A stretch of 64,000 nt of DNA from Thalassospira sp. TSL5-1. GTDB taxonomy: Bacteria; Pseudomonadota; Alphaproteobacteria; Rhodospirillales; Thalassospiraceae. Shown in pieces: positions 54,175 to 64,000 of the stretch; positions within the stretch are counted from its first letter, which is position 1, and every line of letters begins with the position of its first letter. The stretch is taken from assembly GCF_001907695.1 (NCBI RefSeq), contig NZ_KV880638.1:1054882-1118881 (forward strand), written 5' to 3'. The notes beneath the pieces were generated by a model, which was given only the letters and a program-made list of their open reading frames with translations, had not been told where the DNA came from and did not search any database. The translations under genes were made by a program, and so were the position numbers.

Positions 54175-57100
54175 TTAGTAGTCATCCCCAAGATATGCCT
54201 GAACGGGCTGCACTTCAAGCGCCCCGCGTTTCAGGTTGTCGATCGCCCGCAAGGTTGCACGGGCGCCGGCAATGGTTGTGTAGTAGGGGATATCGTTGGT
54301 CAGCGCCGTGCGACGGATCGAGAAACTATCGACCACAGCCTGTTTGCTTTCCGTGGTGTTAAACACCAGGTTGATATCGCCGTTCTTCATCATATCCACA
54401 ATATGGGGACGACCTTCCTGTACCTTATTGACCGGGGTAACGTCCAGCCCTTCTTTTTTAAGGGTCTCGGCAGTACCTCGGGTTGCAACAATCGAGAAGC
54501 CAAGGGCGATGGCATCGCGGGCCAGTTCGATGGCAGCAGGTTTGTCGTAATTCTTGACCGAAATGAAGATCTTGCCTTCACGCGGCAGTTTTTGGCCGGC
54601 CGCCATTTGTGCCTTGGCAAAGGCGCGGCCAAAGTCGGTATCAAGGCCCATAACCTCGCCAGTAGAGCGCATTTCCGGGCCCAACAGCGTGTCAACGCCC
54701 GGGAAACGGTTAAAGGGCAGAACGGCTTCCTTGACTGCAATATGCTTGAACGGGCCGTGATTGATCTTGAAGTCGGCAAGCTTTTCACCGGCCATGACCC
54801 GGGCGCCGATTTTGGCAATCGGGTTGCCGGTGGCCTTGGCAACAAAAGGTACCGTCCGCGACGCACGCGGATTGACTTCTATGAGGTAGATCACATCGCC
54901 CTTGATGGCATATTGCACATTCATCAGGCCAACCACATTCAGCGCCTTGGCAAGCTGAATGGTCTGTGCCTTCAGGCGGTCAATCATGTCCTGGCCCAGT
55001 GAATAGGGCGGCAGGGAGCAGGCCGAGTCACCGGAGTGAACACCGGCTTCCTCGATATGCTGCATGATCCCGGCGACAAAGACATTTTCGCCGTCCGATA
55101 CCGCATCGGCATCAATTTCGATGGCATCCTGCAGGAAGCTGTCGATCAGAACAGGACTTTTGCCTGAAACCTGCACGGCCTCGGCCATATAGCGCAGCAG
55201 ATCTTCGGTGGTGTGGACAATTTCCATTGCCCGGCCGCCCAGAACATAGCTGGGACGGATCACAACCGGGTAGCCAATGCCTTCGGCAATGGCAACGGCC
55301 TGGTCAACCGAACGTGCAATACCATTGGCGGGCTGTTTGAGGCCCAGCTTGTTGATCAGTTCCTGGAACCGGTCACGGTCCTCGGCAAGGTCAATGCTGT
55401 CCGGGCTGGTGCCCAGGATCGGAATGCCTGCTGTTTCCAGGGCTGCCGAAAGTTTCAGCGGGGTTTGGCCGCCATATTGCACGATCACGCCCAGAAGTTC
55501 GCCATTGGACTGTTCAAGCTGGCACAGCTCGATCACGTCTTCGGCGGTCAGCGGTTCAAAATACAGGCGGTCCGAGGTGTCATAGTCGGTTGAAACCGTT
55601 TCCGGGTTGCAGTTGACCATGATCGCTTCGATGCCAACTTCCCGCAGCGCATAGGCCGCATGCACACAGCAGTAATCGAACTCGATGCCCTGACCAATCC
55701 GGTTTGGGCCGCCGCCCAAAATGATCACCTTTTTGCGGTCGGTGACTTCGGCTTCGTTTTCCGGTTCGTTGAAATTGTCACCCTCGTAGATTGAGTACAT
55801 ATAGGAGGTACGTGAGGGGAATTCCGCCGCACAGGTATCAATGCGTTTGTAAACCGGGCGCAGGCCCAGGCCCTGACGAATCGCACGGACGTCGTCTTCT
55901 TCCTTGCCGGTCAGTTCGGCCAGGCGCGCATCCGAGAAGCCGAGTTTCTTGAGGCGCAGCAATTCGTTTTTGCTTTCCGGCAGGCCGTTTGCGCGAATTT
56001 TTTCTTCTTCATTCACCAGCATTTCAAGCTGGCGCAGATACCAGGGGTCAAACTTGGTTGCCGACTGGATTTCTTCGAGTGTCATGCCATGACGGAACGC
56101 CTGGGCCGCATAAAGAATGCGGAACGGAATGGGCTGGGTCAGCTTGGCGCGAATGGCGGCTTTGTCTGGTGCGCCTTCGATTTTCACTTCGTTCAGGCCG
56201 GTCAGGCCGGTTTCCATCGACCGCAGGCCTTTTTGCAGGCTTTCGGCAAAGCTGCCACCAATCGACATGGCTTCACCCACCGATTTCATCGCGGTGCCCA
56301 AAAGCGCCTGTGCGCCGGGGAATTTTTCAAAGGTGAAACGCGGGATCTTGGTGACGACATAGTCAATGGTCGGCTCGAACGAGGCTGGGGTCACGCCGGT
56401 AATGTCGTTATCAAGTTCGTCCAGCGTATAGCCAACCGCCAGCTTGGCTGCGATTTTGGCAATCGGGAAGCCGGTTGCCTTCGAGGCCAGCGCGGATGAG
56501 CGCGACACACGCGGGTTCATTTCAATGACGATCAGGCGGCCATCGTCCGGGTTCACGGCGAACTGTACGTTTGACCCGCCGGTATCAACGCCAATTTCGC
56601 GCAGAACCGCCAGGGAGGCGTCACGCATGATCTGGTATTCTTTGTCGGTCAGCGTCAGGGCCGGGGCGACGGTGATTGAATCGCCTGTGTGAATGCCCAT
56701 CGGATCGACGTTTTCGATCGAACAGATGATGATGCAGTTATCCGCATGGTCGCGAACAACTTCCATTTCATATTCTTTCCAGCCCAGAATAGATTCTTCG
56801 ATCAGCACTTCGTGGCTGGGCGAAATGGCGAGGCCGTTGCGAACAATCTGTTCAAATTCTTCGCGGTTATAGGCAATCCCGCCGCCTTCACCACCCAGGG
56901 TGTAGCTGGGGCGGATAATGGCCGGAAGGCCGGTATGTTCAACGGCTTCGACGGCTTCTTCAAAGGTGCGGACCAGGGCGGAACGCGCGCTTTCCAGGCC
57001 GATTTTGTCCATCGCATCGCGGAACAAAAGCCGGTCTTCGGCTTTGCGGATCACGTCTTTTTTCGCGCCGATCATTTCAACGCCGTATTTGTCCAGCGTG

Positions 57101-57417
57101 CCATCATCGGAAAGTTTAAGCGCCGTGTTGAGTGCCGTCTGGCCGCCCATTGTCGGCAGCAGCACATCGGGGCGTTCCTTTTCAATGATCTTGGCGACCA
57201 TTTCCGGGGTGATCGGTTCGATATAGGTGGCATCTGCCAGGTTCGGGTCGGTCATGATGGTCGCAGGGTTGGAGTTGACCAGAATGACACGATAACCTTC
57301 TTCCTTGAGCGCCTTGCAGGCCTGTGCCCCGGAATAGTCAAACTCGCAAGCCTGGCCGATCACAATCGGGCCGGCACCGATGATAAGAATTGATTTGATG
57401 TCTGTACGTTTCGGCAT
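54175..57417 (-). CDS. carB: Carbamoyl-phosphate synthase large subunit
   Basis: 1080 residues from the ATG at 57417 ([17 protein letters not shown]). Two homologous ATP-grasp halves, an oligomerisation domain between them and the C-terminal MGS regulatory domain are present; the first half holds [16 protein letters not shown] and the second [16 protein letters not shown]. It makes carbamoyl phosphate from ammonia, bicarbonate and two ATP for pyrimidines and arginine. It lies 84 bases after carA on the same strand. Confidence 0.98.
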   Translation of the reverse strand: MPKRTDIKSILIIGAGPIVIGQACEFDYSGAQACKALKEEGYRVILVNSNPATIMTDPNLADATYIEPITPEMVAKIIEKERPDVLLPTMGGQTALNTALKLSDDGTLDKYGVEMIGAKKDVIRKAEDRLLFRDAMDKIGLESARSALVRTFEEAVEAVEHTGLPAIIRPSYTLGGEGGGIAYNREEFEQIVRNGLAISPSHEVLIEESILGWKEYEMEVVRDHADNCIIICSIENVDPMGIHTGDSITVAPALTLTDKEYQIMRDASLAVLREIGVDTGGSNVQFAVNPDDGRLIVIEMNPRVSRSSALASKATGFPIAKIAAKLAVGYTLDELDNDITGVTPASFEPTIDYVVTKIPRFTFEKFPGAQALLGTAMKSVGEAMSIGGSFAESLQKGLRSMETGLTGLNEVKIEGAPDKAAIRAKLTQPIPFRILYAAQAFRHGMTLEEIQSATKFDPWYLRQLEMLVNEEEKIRANGLPESKNELLRLKKLGFSDARLAELTGKEEDDVRAIRQGLGLRPVYKRIDTCAAEFPSRTSYMYSIYEGDNFNEPENEAEVTDRKKVIILGGGPNRIGQGIEFDYCCVHAAYALREVGIEAIMVNCNPETVSTDYDTSDRLYFEPLTAEDVIELCQLEQSNGELLGVIVQYGGQTPLKLSAALETAGIPILGTSPDSIDLAEDRDRFQELINKLGLKQPANGIARSVDQAVAIAEGIGYPVVIRPSYVLGGRAMEIVHTTEDLLRYMAEAVQVSGKSPVLIDSFLQDAIEIDADAVSDGENVFVAGIMQHIEEAGVHSGDSACSLPPYSLGQDMIDRLKAQTIQLAKALNVVGLMNVQYAIKGDVIYLIEVNPRASRTVPFVAKATGNPIAKIGARVMAGEKLADFKINHGPFKHIAVKEAVLPFNRFPGVDTLLGPEMRSTGEVMGLDTDFGRAFAKAQMAAGQKLPREGKIFISVKNYDKPAAIELARDAIALGFSIVATRGTAETLKKEGLDVTPVNKVQEGRPHIVDMMKNGDINLVFNTTESKQAVVDSFSIRRTALTNDIPYYTTIAGARATLRAIDNLKRGALEVQPVQAYLGDDY

Positions 57418-57501
57418 GTCTTTTTCCGCTTTTGGCGTTGCGGCCGCGCCTGGCGCGGGCCGCATCATGAATGTCCGTTAGGTCGCTGTTGTCAGCAATG
57501 A

Positions 57502-58668
57502 TCAGGATTTCGCGTCTTCAATCAGACTGACGAAACGTTTGAACAAATAGTGGCTGTCATGCGGGCCGGGGGATGCTTCGGGGTGGTACTGCACCGCAAA
57601 GGCAGGCTTGTCTTCTACGCGCAGACCGGCAAGCGATCCGTCAAACAGCGAAAAGTGCGTGGCTTCGACATTGTCGGGCAGGGTGTCCTTGTCAACAACA
57701 AAGCCGTGATTCTGGCTGGTGATTTCAACCACACCGGTCGTGGTATCTTTGACCGGATGGTTGGCGCCACGATGGCCGACTTCCATTTTTTTGGTTTTGG
57801 CCCCAAGGGCCAGTGCCATCATTTGATGACCCAGGCAAATGCCAAACACCGGCTTGCCACTATCGATCAGCTTTTTGATGGTCGGCACGGCATATTCGCC
57901 GGTGGCCGCCGGGTCGCCCGGGCCGTTGGACAGGAAAATGCCATCCGGGTTCATCGCCAGAATTTCATCGGCCCCGGTTGTGGCCGGCACAACCGAAACC
58001 TTGCAATCCTGGGAGGCCAGGTTGCGCAGAATGTTGCGTTTGATCCCGTAATCGATGGCGACGACATGGTGTTTGGCATTGCCAAGCTTGCCATACCCGC
58101 CGGTGCGCGACCACAGGGTGTCTTCCCATTCATAGCCTTCAGTGCAGCTGTTTTCCTTGGCAAGGTCCATGCCCTCAAGACCGGGCCAGAGATTGGCCTT
58201 GGCAATCAGGGCGTCCACGTCAAAGGTGCCATCCGGGTTGTGGCAGATCACCCCATTGGGCGCGCCTTCGTTACGAATGCGTTTGGTCAGGCGGCGTGTA
58301 TCGACCCCGCTAATGCCGACACGGCCATTATTGGCCAGCCAGTCATTGAAATGGCCACTTGCGCGGTAATTTGACGGCTCGGTAATGTCCTGGCGCAGGA
58401 TGCAGCCAAGGGCGACCGGACTGGCATTTTCGATGTCTTCGTCGTTGACGCCGACATTGCCGATATGCGGGAAGGTGAAGGTGATCATCTGACCGGCATA
58501 GGAAGGATCGGTCATGATCTCCTGATAACCGGTGATCGAGGTGTTGAAGCAAACTTCACCAACTACCTCGCCTCGGGCGCCGATACCGCGTCCCCAGAAA
58601 ACTGAACCATCGGCAAGAACCAGAACGGCAGTGGCACCAGGAGGCGGGGTGTGCGTGGGCGCTGACAT
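57502..58668 (-). CDS. carA: Carbamoyl-phosphate synthase small subunit
   Basis: 388 residues from the ATG at 58668; the longer frame has no conservation. The N-terminal domain includes FNTSITGYQEIMTDPSYAGQ; the GATase domain has the nucleophile Cys in VFGICLGHQMM and the His-Glu pair in YHPEASPGP. It feeds ammonia from glutamine to CarB. A -10-like TATACT lies about 50 bases upstream on the minus strand. Confidence 0.98.
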   Translation of the reverse strand: MSAPTHTPPPGATAVLVLADGSVFWGRGIGARGEVVGEVCFNTSITGYQEIMTDPSYAGQMITFTFPHIGNVGVNDEDIENASPVALGCILRQDITEPSNYRASGHFNDWLANNGRVGISGVDTRRLTKRIRNEGAPNGVICHNPDGTFDVDALIAKANLWPGLEGMDLAKENSCTEGYEWEDTLWSRTGGYGKLGNAKHHVVAIDYGIKRNILRNLASQDCKVSVVPATTGADEILAMNPDGIFLSNGPGDPAATGEYAVPTIKKLIDSGKPVFGICLGHQMMALALGAKTKKMEVGHRGANHPVKDTTTGVVEITSQNHGFVVDKDTLPDNVEATHFSLFDGSLAGLRVEDKPAFAVQYHPEASPGPHDSHYLFKRFVSLIEDAKS

Positions 58669-59035
58669 TGGCGAATGTCCTTTCGATCTATCCACGGTGA
58701 GACACGGAGTCTTTGTATAGTATATAAACTTACCGGCAAGCCGATAAAAACAGCCCTGACTACCATCATGGCAGCCATGCAGATACGCGAAAAAACCCAG
58801 CATAAAAGTGCTGCAACCAAAAAGGCATCGGCATTTTATACTGCAGGCGAAATCGGCTTGTATCCCGTCGGGCAAATTGGCGGATGTCTACGGGAAGGAT
58901 ATGGTGCTGTCAAGAAGCGATCAAAACTTTTATTTATCTTTTGTTATCAGTGTTTTAGTGTGGGATGTTTTCTTTGCGCTAACTGTACTTTTGGGGTATG
59001 TTCACTCCTTTCTTCCACAGAATCAGAGATACGCC
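58669..59035. other. Divergent region carA / yqeY
   Basis: 367 bases. TATACT and TATACA are overlapping possible -10 boxes for carA on the minus strand near 58715-58725. The plus-strand frames covering this region lack ribosome sites and end in unrelated sequence. No attenuator or PyrR-like structure is apparent. Confidence 0.4.
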
Positions 59036-59491
59036 ATGCTGCGAGCGCAGCTCACTGAGGCTTTGAAAAAAGCTGTCCTGTCAAAAGACTCCGTTTCGGT
59101 TACAACAATCCGCCTTATTCTCGCTGCCTTGAAAGAGCGCGATATTGCCGCACGCGGCGAAGGCAACACCGATGGTATTTCGGACGCCGAAATTCAGAGC
59201 CTGCTGATGTCGATGGTCAAGCAGCGCCGCGAAAGCATCGAGATGTATACCAAGGGCAACCGGCCGGAACTGGCCGCCCAGGAAGCATCCGAGATTGATG
59301 TGATCGAACGGTTCCTGCCGCGCCAGATGGATGATTCGGAAATTGAAGTTGCCGTCAAGGAAACGGTTTCCGACATGGGGGCGACCTGCCTGAAGGATAT
59401 GGGCCGCACGATGGCCACCCTTCGCGAAAAATATAATGGCTGTATGGATTTTGGCAAAGCCGGTGTGGTCGCCAAAAGACTGCTGGGTTAA
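59036..59491 (+). CDS. GatB/YqeY domain-containing protein
   Basis: 151 residues from the ATG at 59036; the longer frame begins in non-conserved sequence. It corresponds to the stand-alone YqeY domain found at the C terminus of GatB and related to tRNA-binding helper domains. Segments ALKKAVLSKDSVSVTTIRLILAALKERDIAARG and FLPRQM are characteristic. It precedes dnaG and rpoD, a conserved order in alphaproteobacteria. Confidence 0.93.
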   Translation: MLRAQLTEALKKAVLSKDSVSVTTIRLILAALKERDIAARGEGNTDGISDAEIQSLLMSMVKQRRESIEMYTKGNRPELAAQEASEIDVIERFLPRQMDDSEIEVAVKETVSDMGATCLKDMGRTMATLREKYNGCMDFGKAGVVAKRLLG

Positions 59492-59520
59492 CCAAACAGC
59501 CTTTCGACATGCGATGACGA

Positions 59521-59545
59521 GCCGGATGCCTTGCGTCCGGCTTTT
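59521..59545 (+). terminator. Terminator after yqeY
   Basis: GCCGGATGC/GCGTCCGGC with a CTT loop and TTTT. Confidence 0.65.
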
Positions 59546-59616
59546 CTCATGCTTAAACTTTACGATTGATCGCAATCTTTTTCTTTTGGCTGTAACCTTT
59601 CACGGATGGGCACGGT

Positions 59617-61491
59617 ATGAGCTTTCCCCAGTCGTTTCTTGACGATCTGCGGGCGCGCGTTGGTCTGGCAGATATTGTCGGGTCATCGGTGAAGCTGATT
59701 AAACGCGGCCGGGAATATTCCGGTCTGTGCCCGTTTCATAACGAAAAATCCCCTTCCTTTACCGTGAACGAGCAAAAGGGTTTTTATCACTGCTTTGGCT
59801 GTGGCGCGCATGGCGATGTCATCAGTTTTGTGATGAATACCAGGGGGCTTACCTTCGTCGAGGCGGTTGAAGTTCTGGCCAACCAGGTGGGCATGGATGT
59901 GCCCAAACCCTCCCGCGAGGCCCAGGAACGCGAGAAAAAGGCCAAAACCCTTTATGAGGTGATGGAAGCCGCCTGCGTTTTTTTTGAACGCAATCTGCGC
60001 ATGCCCGAAGGGCGCGAGGGGCTGGATTATTTCCATCGGCGCGGGCTGGATGACAAAACCATCCATGATTTCCGCCTTGGCTATGCGCCGGATAATCGGG
60101 GGGCGTTAAAGGCCGCGCTTAAGCGCGAGGATATTGACGAACGCACCATGATCGAGGCCGGGCTTTTGATTGAGCCCGAAGATCAAAACCGGCAAAGCTA
60201 TGACCGGTTTCGCGGCCGGGTGATGTTTCCGATCCTGGATCGCCGGGGTCGGGTCGTGGCGTTTGGTGGCCGTGTGATGGGCGATGCCAAGCCAAAATAT
60301 TTGAATAGCCCTGATACACCTTTGTTTCATAAGGGCCAGTTGCTTTATGGCCTGCCCCAGGCACGCGAGGCATCGCAGCATGGCGCGGAAATTATTGTCA
60401 CCGAAGGCTATATGGATGTGATTGCCCTGCATCGGGCGGGGTATCGCGGGGCGGTGGCACCATTGGGCACCGCGGTGACAGAAGAACAGATTGGCGAGCT
60501 TTGGAAAATGACCAACGAGCCGATCCTGTGCCTGGACGGTGATGCGGCGGGCAAACGGGCCGCCGTGCGCGCCGCCGAGCGGGCCCTGCCGATTTTGCGC
60601 CCGGGAAAATCATTGCTGTTTTCCATCCTGCCCGAGGGGGAGGACCCCGATAGCCTGATTCAGGGCGGGGATGGCATGACGCGGTTTCGTAAAATCCTTG
60701 ATCAGGCGGTGCCCCTTGCCGAACTGGTCTGGCGGCTTGATACTGCCGGGAAACCGATTGATACGCCAGAGCGCCGGGCGGCCCTTGAGGCCGCAATTGG
60801 CGCACGCATTGCCGTGATTGGTGATGAATCGGTGCGGCATCAATATCAGTCGATGTTCCGCGACCGGACTTTTAAAATGTTTCGCGGGACTCGGGATAAT
60901 GCGCCGCGACCGCAGCGGGGTGGAAATAAAAAATCCGCCAGCTATGGCAAACGCGGAAATAAAAACTATGTTTGGGAACCAGCCGGTAAAGCAGTACCGG
61001 GAATGGCACGGCCAGCAACGGGCAATCGCCGCCTGGTGATGGATCGTATCCTGGTTGCAACCCTGATCAACCATCCGGCACTGCTTGATCATATCGGCGA
61101 ACGGCTCGGAGTTTACGTTTGTATTGACTCCGATCTTGACATTCTGCGGCGTGCAGTCTTAAAGCTGCTTGATGGTGATCCTGGACTTGACTCTGAAACA
61201 CTTAAGGGCCACTTGAAGCGCGACGGGCTGTCGGAAACAGTCTTGCGGGCGGTTGAGAGCGACGTTATGGCTCATGCCGCTTTCGCCAGGCCCGAAACGC
61301 CGCTTACTAGGGCCCTAGCGGGTTGGGAACAGGTTTTTTCGATGGCTGTAAGCTCCCTGGCGGACGAAGAGGCGAAATATGCCGTCCGACAGTTGGCAGC
61401 AGATGTCAGCGATGAGGAATGGGAAAGATTTTCGCATCGACGCGATGATCTGGCCCGACGCCGGGAAAATGTGTTCAAGCTCGACGACTGA
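59617..61491 (+). CDS. dnaG: DNA primase
   Basis: 624 residues. The CHC2 zinc finger is Cys38, His41, Cys59, Cys62; the TOPRIM catalytic core has VTEGYMDV and LDGDAAGKRA; the C-terminal DnaB-binding helical domain follows a basic linker (about 430-460, PQRGGNKKSASYGKRGNKN). It makes RNA primers for replication. It precedes rpoD by 110 bases, the macromolecular-synthesis arrangement. Confidence 0.98.
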   Translation: MSFPQSFLDDLRARVGLADIVGSSVKLIKRGREYSGLCPFHNEKSPSFTVNEQKGFYHCFGCGAHGDVISFVMNTRGLTFVEAVEVLANQVGMDVPKPSREAQEREKKAKTLYEVMEAACVFFERNLRMPEGREGLDYFHRRGLDDKTIHDFRLGYAPDNRGALKAALKREDIDERTMIEAGLLIEPEDQNRQSYDRFRGRVMFPILDRRGRVVAFGGRVMGDAKPKYLNSPDTPLFHKGQLLYGLPQAREASQHGAEIIVTEGYMDVIALHRAGYRGAVAPLGTAVTEEQIGELWKMTNEPILCLDGDAAGKRAAVRAAERALPILRPGKSLLFSILPEGEDPDSLIQGGDGMTRFRKILDQAVPLAELVWRLDTAGKPIDTPERRAALEAAIGARIAVIGDESVRHQYQSMFRDRTFKMFRGTRDNAPRPQRGGNKKSASYGKRGNKNYVWEPAGKAVPGMARPATGNRRLVMDRILVATLINHPALLDHIGERLGVYVCIDSDLDILRRAVLKLLDGDPGLDSETLKGHLKRDGLSETVLRAVESDVMAHAAFARPETPLTRALAGWEQVFSMAVSSLADEEAKYAVRQLAADVSDEEWERFSHRRDDLARRRENVFKLDD

Positions 61492-61601
61492 TCATTGCGA
61501 TTTTGCAGGATCAGTGATCGGGCTATTTGTGATTTGCGTTGCCTTGGGCAGCGTGCGGGATAACGTGGCGCGATTGTGCCAAAGCGGGAAACGGGGAATA
61601 G

Positions 61602-63716
61602 ATGTCGTCTAAGACTTCGAGCGCCGAAGAGAAAAAAAACTCTTCTGATAACGCAGACGGACCTCTTCTCGATACTTATAAAACAGCGATCAAGAAGCTG
61701 ATTGCCAAGGGCAAAGAGCAGGGGCACATCACTGTTGACGAGCTCAATGCTGCCCTGCCGTCAGAGCATTTTTCCTCTGAACAGATCGAAGACGTGATGA
61801 CCAATCTCAACGAGATGGGCATCAATGTTGTCGAGAATGAAGACGGGGATGACAGCGACTCGCCTGATGACGAGAAGGATGCTGACGCCAAAGGCAATAT
61901 TTCCGAAGATGATGTGGGCCGAACCGATGACCCGGTTCGCATGTATCTGCGGGAAATGGGTAGTGTCGAGTTGCTTTCGCGCGAAGGCGAAATTGCCATT
62001 GCCAAGCGTATCGAGGCTGGCCGCGAAATGATGATTGGCGGGATTTGCGAAAGCCCGCTGACCATTCAGGCTATTGTTAACTGGCACGACCAGTTGCAGG
62101 AAGGCAAGCTTCTGCTTCGTGACGTGATCGACCTTGAAACCACCTATGGCGGGGGCCCGGATGCGGCCGCGATTGGTGAAGAGGTTGAGGGCGAAGGCGA
62201 AGAGGATGATGTCGAAGCCGTATTCTCGCCGCTTGAATCGTCTGATGATGAAGACGAAGAAGACGAGAAGGAAGTTGAATCCCCCGAGCAGCCCTTGTCG
62301 GCCACTCCGGCGCGCGAACGTAAGGTTGCCGCCGGTGACGATGATGACGACGAGGAAGATAAGGATAAAGACGGGGAAGACGACGAGGACGGTGAAGGCC
62401 GTTCTGGCGACGATGATGATGACGAAGATGACGAGAACGAACAGGTCAACGTTTCTCTTTCCAAAATGGAAGAGGAACTGACCGAGCAGGTTCTTGAAAA
62501 ATTCGAGAAAATCGCCAAGACCTATGAGAAGCTGCACAAGGCACAGGAACAGCGCCTGGCCGCGATGAACAAGGGTGAGTCGGTTCCGGCGGCGACTGAA
62601 AAGCGCTATGGCAAGCTCAAGCAGGAAATGGTTGATCTGATGGAAGATGTTCATTTGAACAACTTCCGTATTGAAGAACTGCTGGACCATTTGACCGGGT
62701 TGAACAACCGTCTTTTGGGCCTGGAAGGCAAGCTTTTGCGCTTTGCCGACCGCTGCAAGATCAAACGTCCGGATTTCATCAAACAGTATCAGGGCAACGA
62801 GCTTGATCCGAACTGGATGGAACGTGTTGGTGCGCTTTCCGGCAAGGGCTGGAAGCTGTTTATCGAACGTTACCCCGATGAAATCGCCCAGCTCCGCGAG
62901 GGGATTGGCGGCGTTTCCGCTGAAGTCGGTTTGCCGATTGGCGAATTCCGCCGTGTTTATGGTGTCGTCAATAAAGGCGAACGCGAAGCGGCACGCGCGA
63001 AAAAGGAAATGATCGAGGCCAATCTGCGTCTCGTGATTTCGATTGCCAAAAAATATACCAACCGTGGTTTGCAGTTCCTCGATCTTATTCAGGAAGGCAA
63101 TATCGGCCTGATGAAGGCTGTCGATAAGTTTGAATATCGCCGTGGTTACAAATTCTCGACCTATGCGACCTGGTGGATTCGTCAGGCGATAACCCGTTCC
63201 ATCGCCGACCAGGCCCGGACCATTCGTATTCCGGTCCATATGATCGAAACCATCAACAAGCTGGTCCGCACCTCGCGTCAGATGCTTCATGAAATCGGCC
63301 GCGAGCCGACCCCGGAAGAACTGGCCGAAAAACTGCAAATGCCGTTGGAAAAAGTGCGCAAGGTTCTCAAGATCGCCAAGGAACCAATCTCTCTTGAAAC
63401 CCCGATCGGGGACGAGGAAGACAGCCATCTTGGCGACTTTATCGAGGATAAAAACGCCGTTCAGCCACTTGATGCGGCGATTCAGGCTAACCTGCGTGAA
63501 ACCACCACCCGGGTTCTGGCATCGCTCACCCCGCGTGAAGAACGTGTTTTGCGCATGCGTTTTGGTATTGGCATGAATACCGACCATACGCTTGAGGAAG
63601 TCGGTCAGCAGTTCTCGGTGACACGCGAACGTATTCGCCAGATCGAAGCCAAGGCGCTGCGCAAGCTTAAACATCCGTCACGTTCGCGCAAGTTGCGGTC
63701 GTTCCTGGATTATTAA
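61602..63716 (+). CDS. rpoD: RNA polymerase sigma factor RpoD (sigma-70) with a long acidic insert
   Basis: 704 residues. Sigma region 1.1 occupies about 22-95, region 1.2 starts near 110 ([11 protein letters not shown]), regions 2.1-2.4 include [19 protein letters not shown], and region 4.2 has [21 protein letters not shown]. Between 1.2 and 2, residues 192-281 form a low-complexity acidic stretch almost wholly Asp, Glu, Ser and Lys within the non-conserved region. Such inserts vary between alphaproteobacteria; this one is long. Confidence 0.98.
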   Translation: MSSKTSSAEEKKNSSDNADGPLLDTYKTAIKKLIAKGKEQGHITVDELNAALPSEHFSSEQIEDVMTNLNEMGINVVENEDGDDSDSPDDEKDADAKGNISEDDVGRTDDPVRMYLREMGSVELLSREGEIAIAKRIEAGREMMIGGICESPLTIQAIVNWHDQLQEGKLLLRDVIDLETTYGGGPDAAAIGEEVEGEGEEDDVEAVFSPLESSDDEDEEDEKEVESPEQPLSATPARERKVAAGDDDDDEEDKDKDGEDDEDGEGRSGDDDDDEDDENEQVNVSLSKMEEELTEQVLEKFEKIAKTYEKLHKAQEQRLAAMNKGESVPAATEKRYGKLKQEMVDLMEDVHLNNFRIEELLDHLTGLNNRLLGLEGKLLRFADRCKIKRPDFIKQYQGNELDPNWMERVGALSGKGWKLFIERYPDEIAQLREGIGGVSAEVGLPIGEFRRVYGVVNKGEREAARAKKEMIEANLRLVISIAKKYTNRGLQFLDLIQEGNIGLMKAVDKFEYRRGYKFSTYATWWIRQAITRSIADQARTIRIPVHMIETINKLVRTSRQMLHEIGREPTPEELAEKLQMPLEKVRKVLKIAKEPISLETPIGDEEDSHLGDFIEDKNAVQPLDAAIQANLRETTTRVLASLTPREERVLRMRFGIGMNTDHTLEEVGQQFSVTRERIRQIEAKALRKLKHPSRSRKLRSFLDY

Positions 63717-63770
63717 AGCAGAAACACGGCGATACAGGCTTGACCTTTGCGCCAAAATCGCTAGTTTTCG

Positions 63771-63802
63771 GGACCGCACCTTAAGGGTGCGGTCCTTTTT
63801 CT
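63771..63802 (+). terminator. Terminator after rpoD
   Basis: GGACCGCACC/GGTGCGGTCC with a short TTAAG loop, followed by TTTTTCTTT. Confidence 0.8.
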
Positions 63803-63823
63803 TTGCCCGGACTTTTGTCTTGG

Positions 63824-63900
63824 GGGCCCGTAGCTCAATTGGTTAGAGCCGACCGCTCATAACGGTCTGGTTGGGGGTTCAAGTCCCTCCGGGCCTACCA
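63824..63900 (+). tRNA. tRNA with CAU anticodon, probably tRNA-Ile2
   Basis: 77 bases with an encoded CCA end. Acceptor GGGCCCG pairs with CGGGCCT; D-arm GCTC/GAGC; anticodon stem GACCG/CGGTC with loop CTCATAA; T-arm GGGGG/CCCTC with TTCAAGT. The CAU anticodon is shared by tRNA-Met and the lysidine-modified tRNA-Ile2. C4 and C5 in the acceptor stem match the TilS recognition pairs of tRNA-Ile2, and tRNA-Met elongators usually differ there. A tRNA of this sort after rpoD is common in alphaproteobacteria. Confidence 0.85.
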
Positions 63901-63941
63901 TTTTTCTAAATTATCATTATTTATCAATTTGTTATGGTAAG

Positions 63942-63974
63942 TTTTCCCCACAAAAATAAGGGCCGTGGGGAAAA
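63942..63974. repeat. Inverted repeat after the tRNA
   Basis: TTTTCCCCAC and GTGGGGAAAA (10 bp, perfect) separated by 13 bases. Neither strand shows a normal terminator T-run. It may end the tRNA transcript poorly or be an operator of the next gene outside the window. Confidence 0.4.
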
Positions 63975-64000
63975 GTCCTTTGATTGTGCTGGAAAACTTC

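Noticed and set aside
58675-59058. 127-codon plus-strand frame between carA and yqeY
   Set aside because: No ribosome site or domain; it overlaps the start of yqeY in another frame and the carA promoter region.
61761-63674. 637-codon minus-strand frame opposite rpoD
   Set aside because: Antisense shadow of rpoD caused by codon bias; runs of Val, Phe and Ile mirror the acidic insert.
63740-63767. TTGACC-16-TAGTTT as a separate tRNA promoter
   Set aside because: It would place the rpoD terminator inside the tRNA leader, which is unlikely; the spacing match is probably chance.

Overview
The window looks like chromosomal DNA of a free-living, metabolically versatile alphaproteobacterium. The arrangement of carA, carB, greA, yqeY, dnaG and rpoD, the IalB-family protein, the YchF/Pth/L25 block and the many tripartite and ABC uptake systems suggest a Rhodospirillales or Thalassospira-like marine organism. 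That placement is an inference from gene content; no rRNA gene is present. I see no insertion sequence, phage gene or CRISPR array.

Layout. 0-9 kb is housekeeping: a MidA-like methyltransferase, pgeF, a lipoprotein, prs, rplY, pth, ychF, a GMP-synthase-like amidotransferase and an IalB-like protein. 8.9-14.6 kb holds a zinc alcohol dehydrogenase, a rhomboid protease, and oxyR divergent from ahpC-ahpD, then an alpha/beta hydrolase. 15-24.7 kb is a catabolic island: two divergent FCD-type GntR regulators, an amino-acid-type ABC transporter, a DapA-family lyase, a three-part flavoprotein fusion, a hydantoinase and a DUF3830 protein. An aspartate aminotransferase follows. 26.3-33.4 kb is a second island: a LysR regulator divergent from a CocE/NonD hydrolase, a GAF protein and a polyamine-type ABC transporter. 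uvrB, a cupin and msrP follow. 37.4-44.4 kb is a third island: LysR, a UPF0317/DUF1445 hydro-lyase, a TRAP transporter, DUF2848 and an amidase. Then come dps, an RNA-rich region, a membrane class III nucleotidyl cyclase, another RNA region, a LysR gene, trxB, an Lrp regulator, a GNAT protein, greA, carB/carA, yqeY, dnaG, rpoD and a CAU-anticodon tRNA.

The most unusual part is 45.3-49.5 kb. It contains six tandem plus-strand units and two minus-strand units that do not look protein-coding. Each plus-strand unit is a chain of small hairpins whose loops and linkers carry CCUCCC, CUCCCC or CCCCC. A hairpin GGTCTCCCCAAGACC comes next (unit 2 carries one substitution), and an intrinsic terminator ends the unit. 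Stems change between units while pairing is kept and the C-rich loops stay. The two minus-strand units share another hairpin, ACGTCTCCCAGACGT, followed by CCTCCC and a terminator. All carry sequence resembling the anti-Shine-Dalgarno end of 16S rRNA. This is the architecture of the C-rich-loop ('cuckoo'/CcsR-like) stress sRNAs known from other alphaproteobacteria, here in an unusually large and recently duplicated cluster. A similar CCCCC-loop hairpin sits in the 3' UTR of ahpCD. OxyR-like motifs near ahpC and dps suggest, as inference only, that the sRNA cluster lies in an oxidative-stress neighbourhood.
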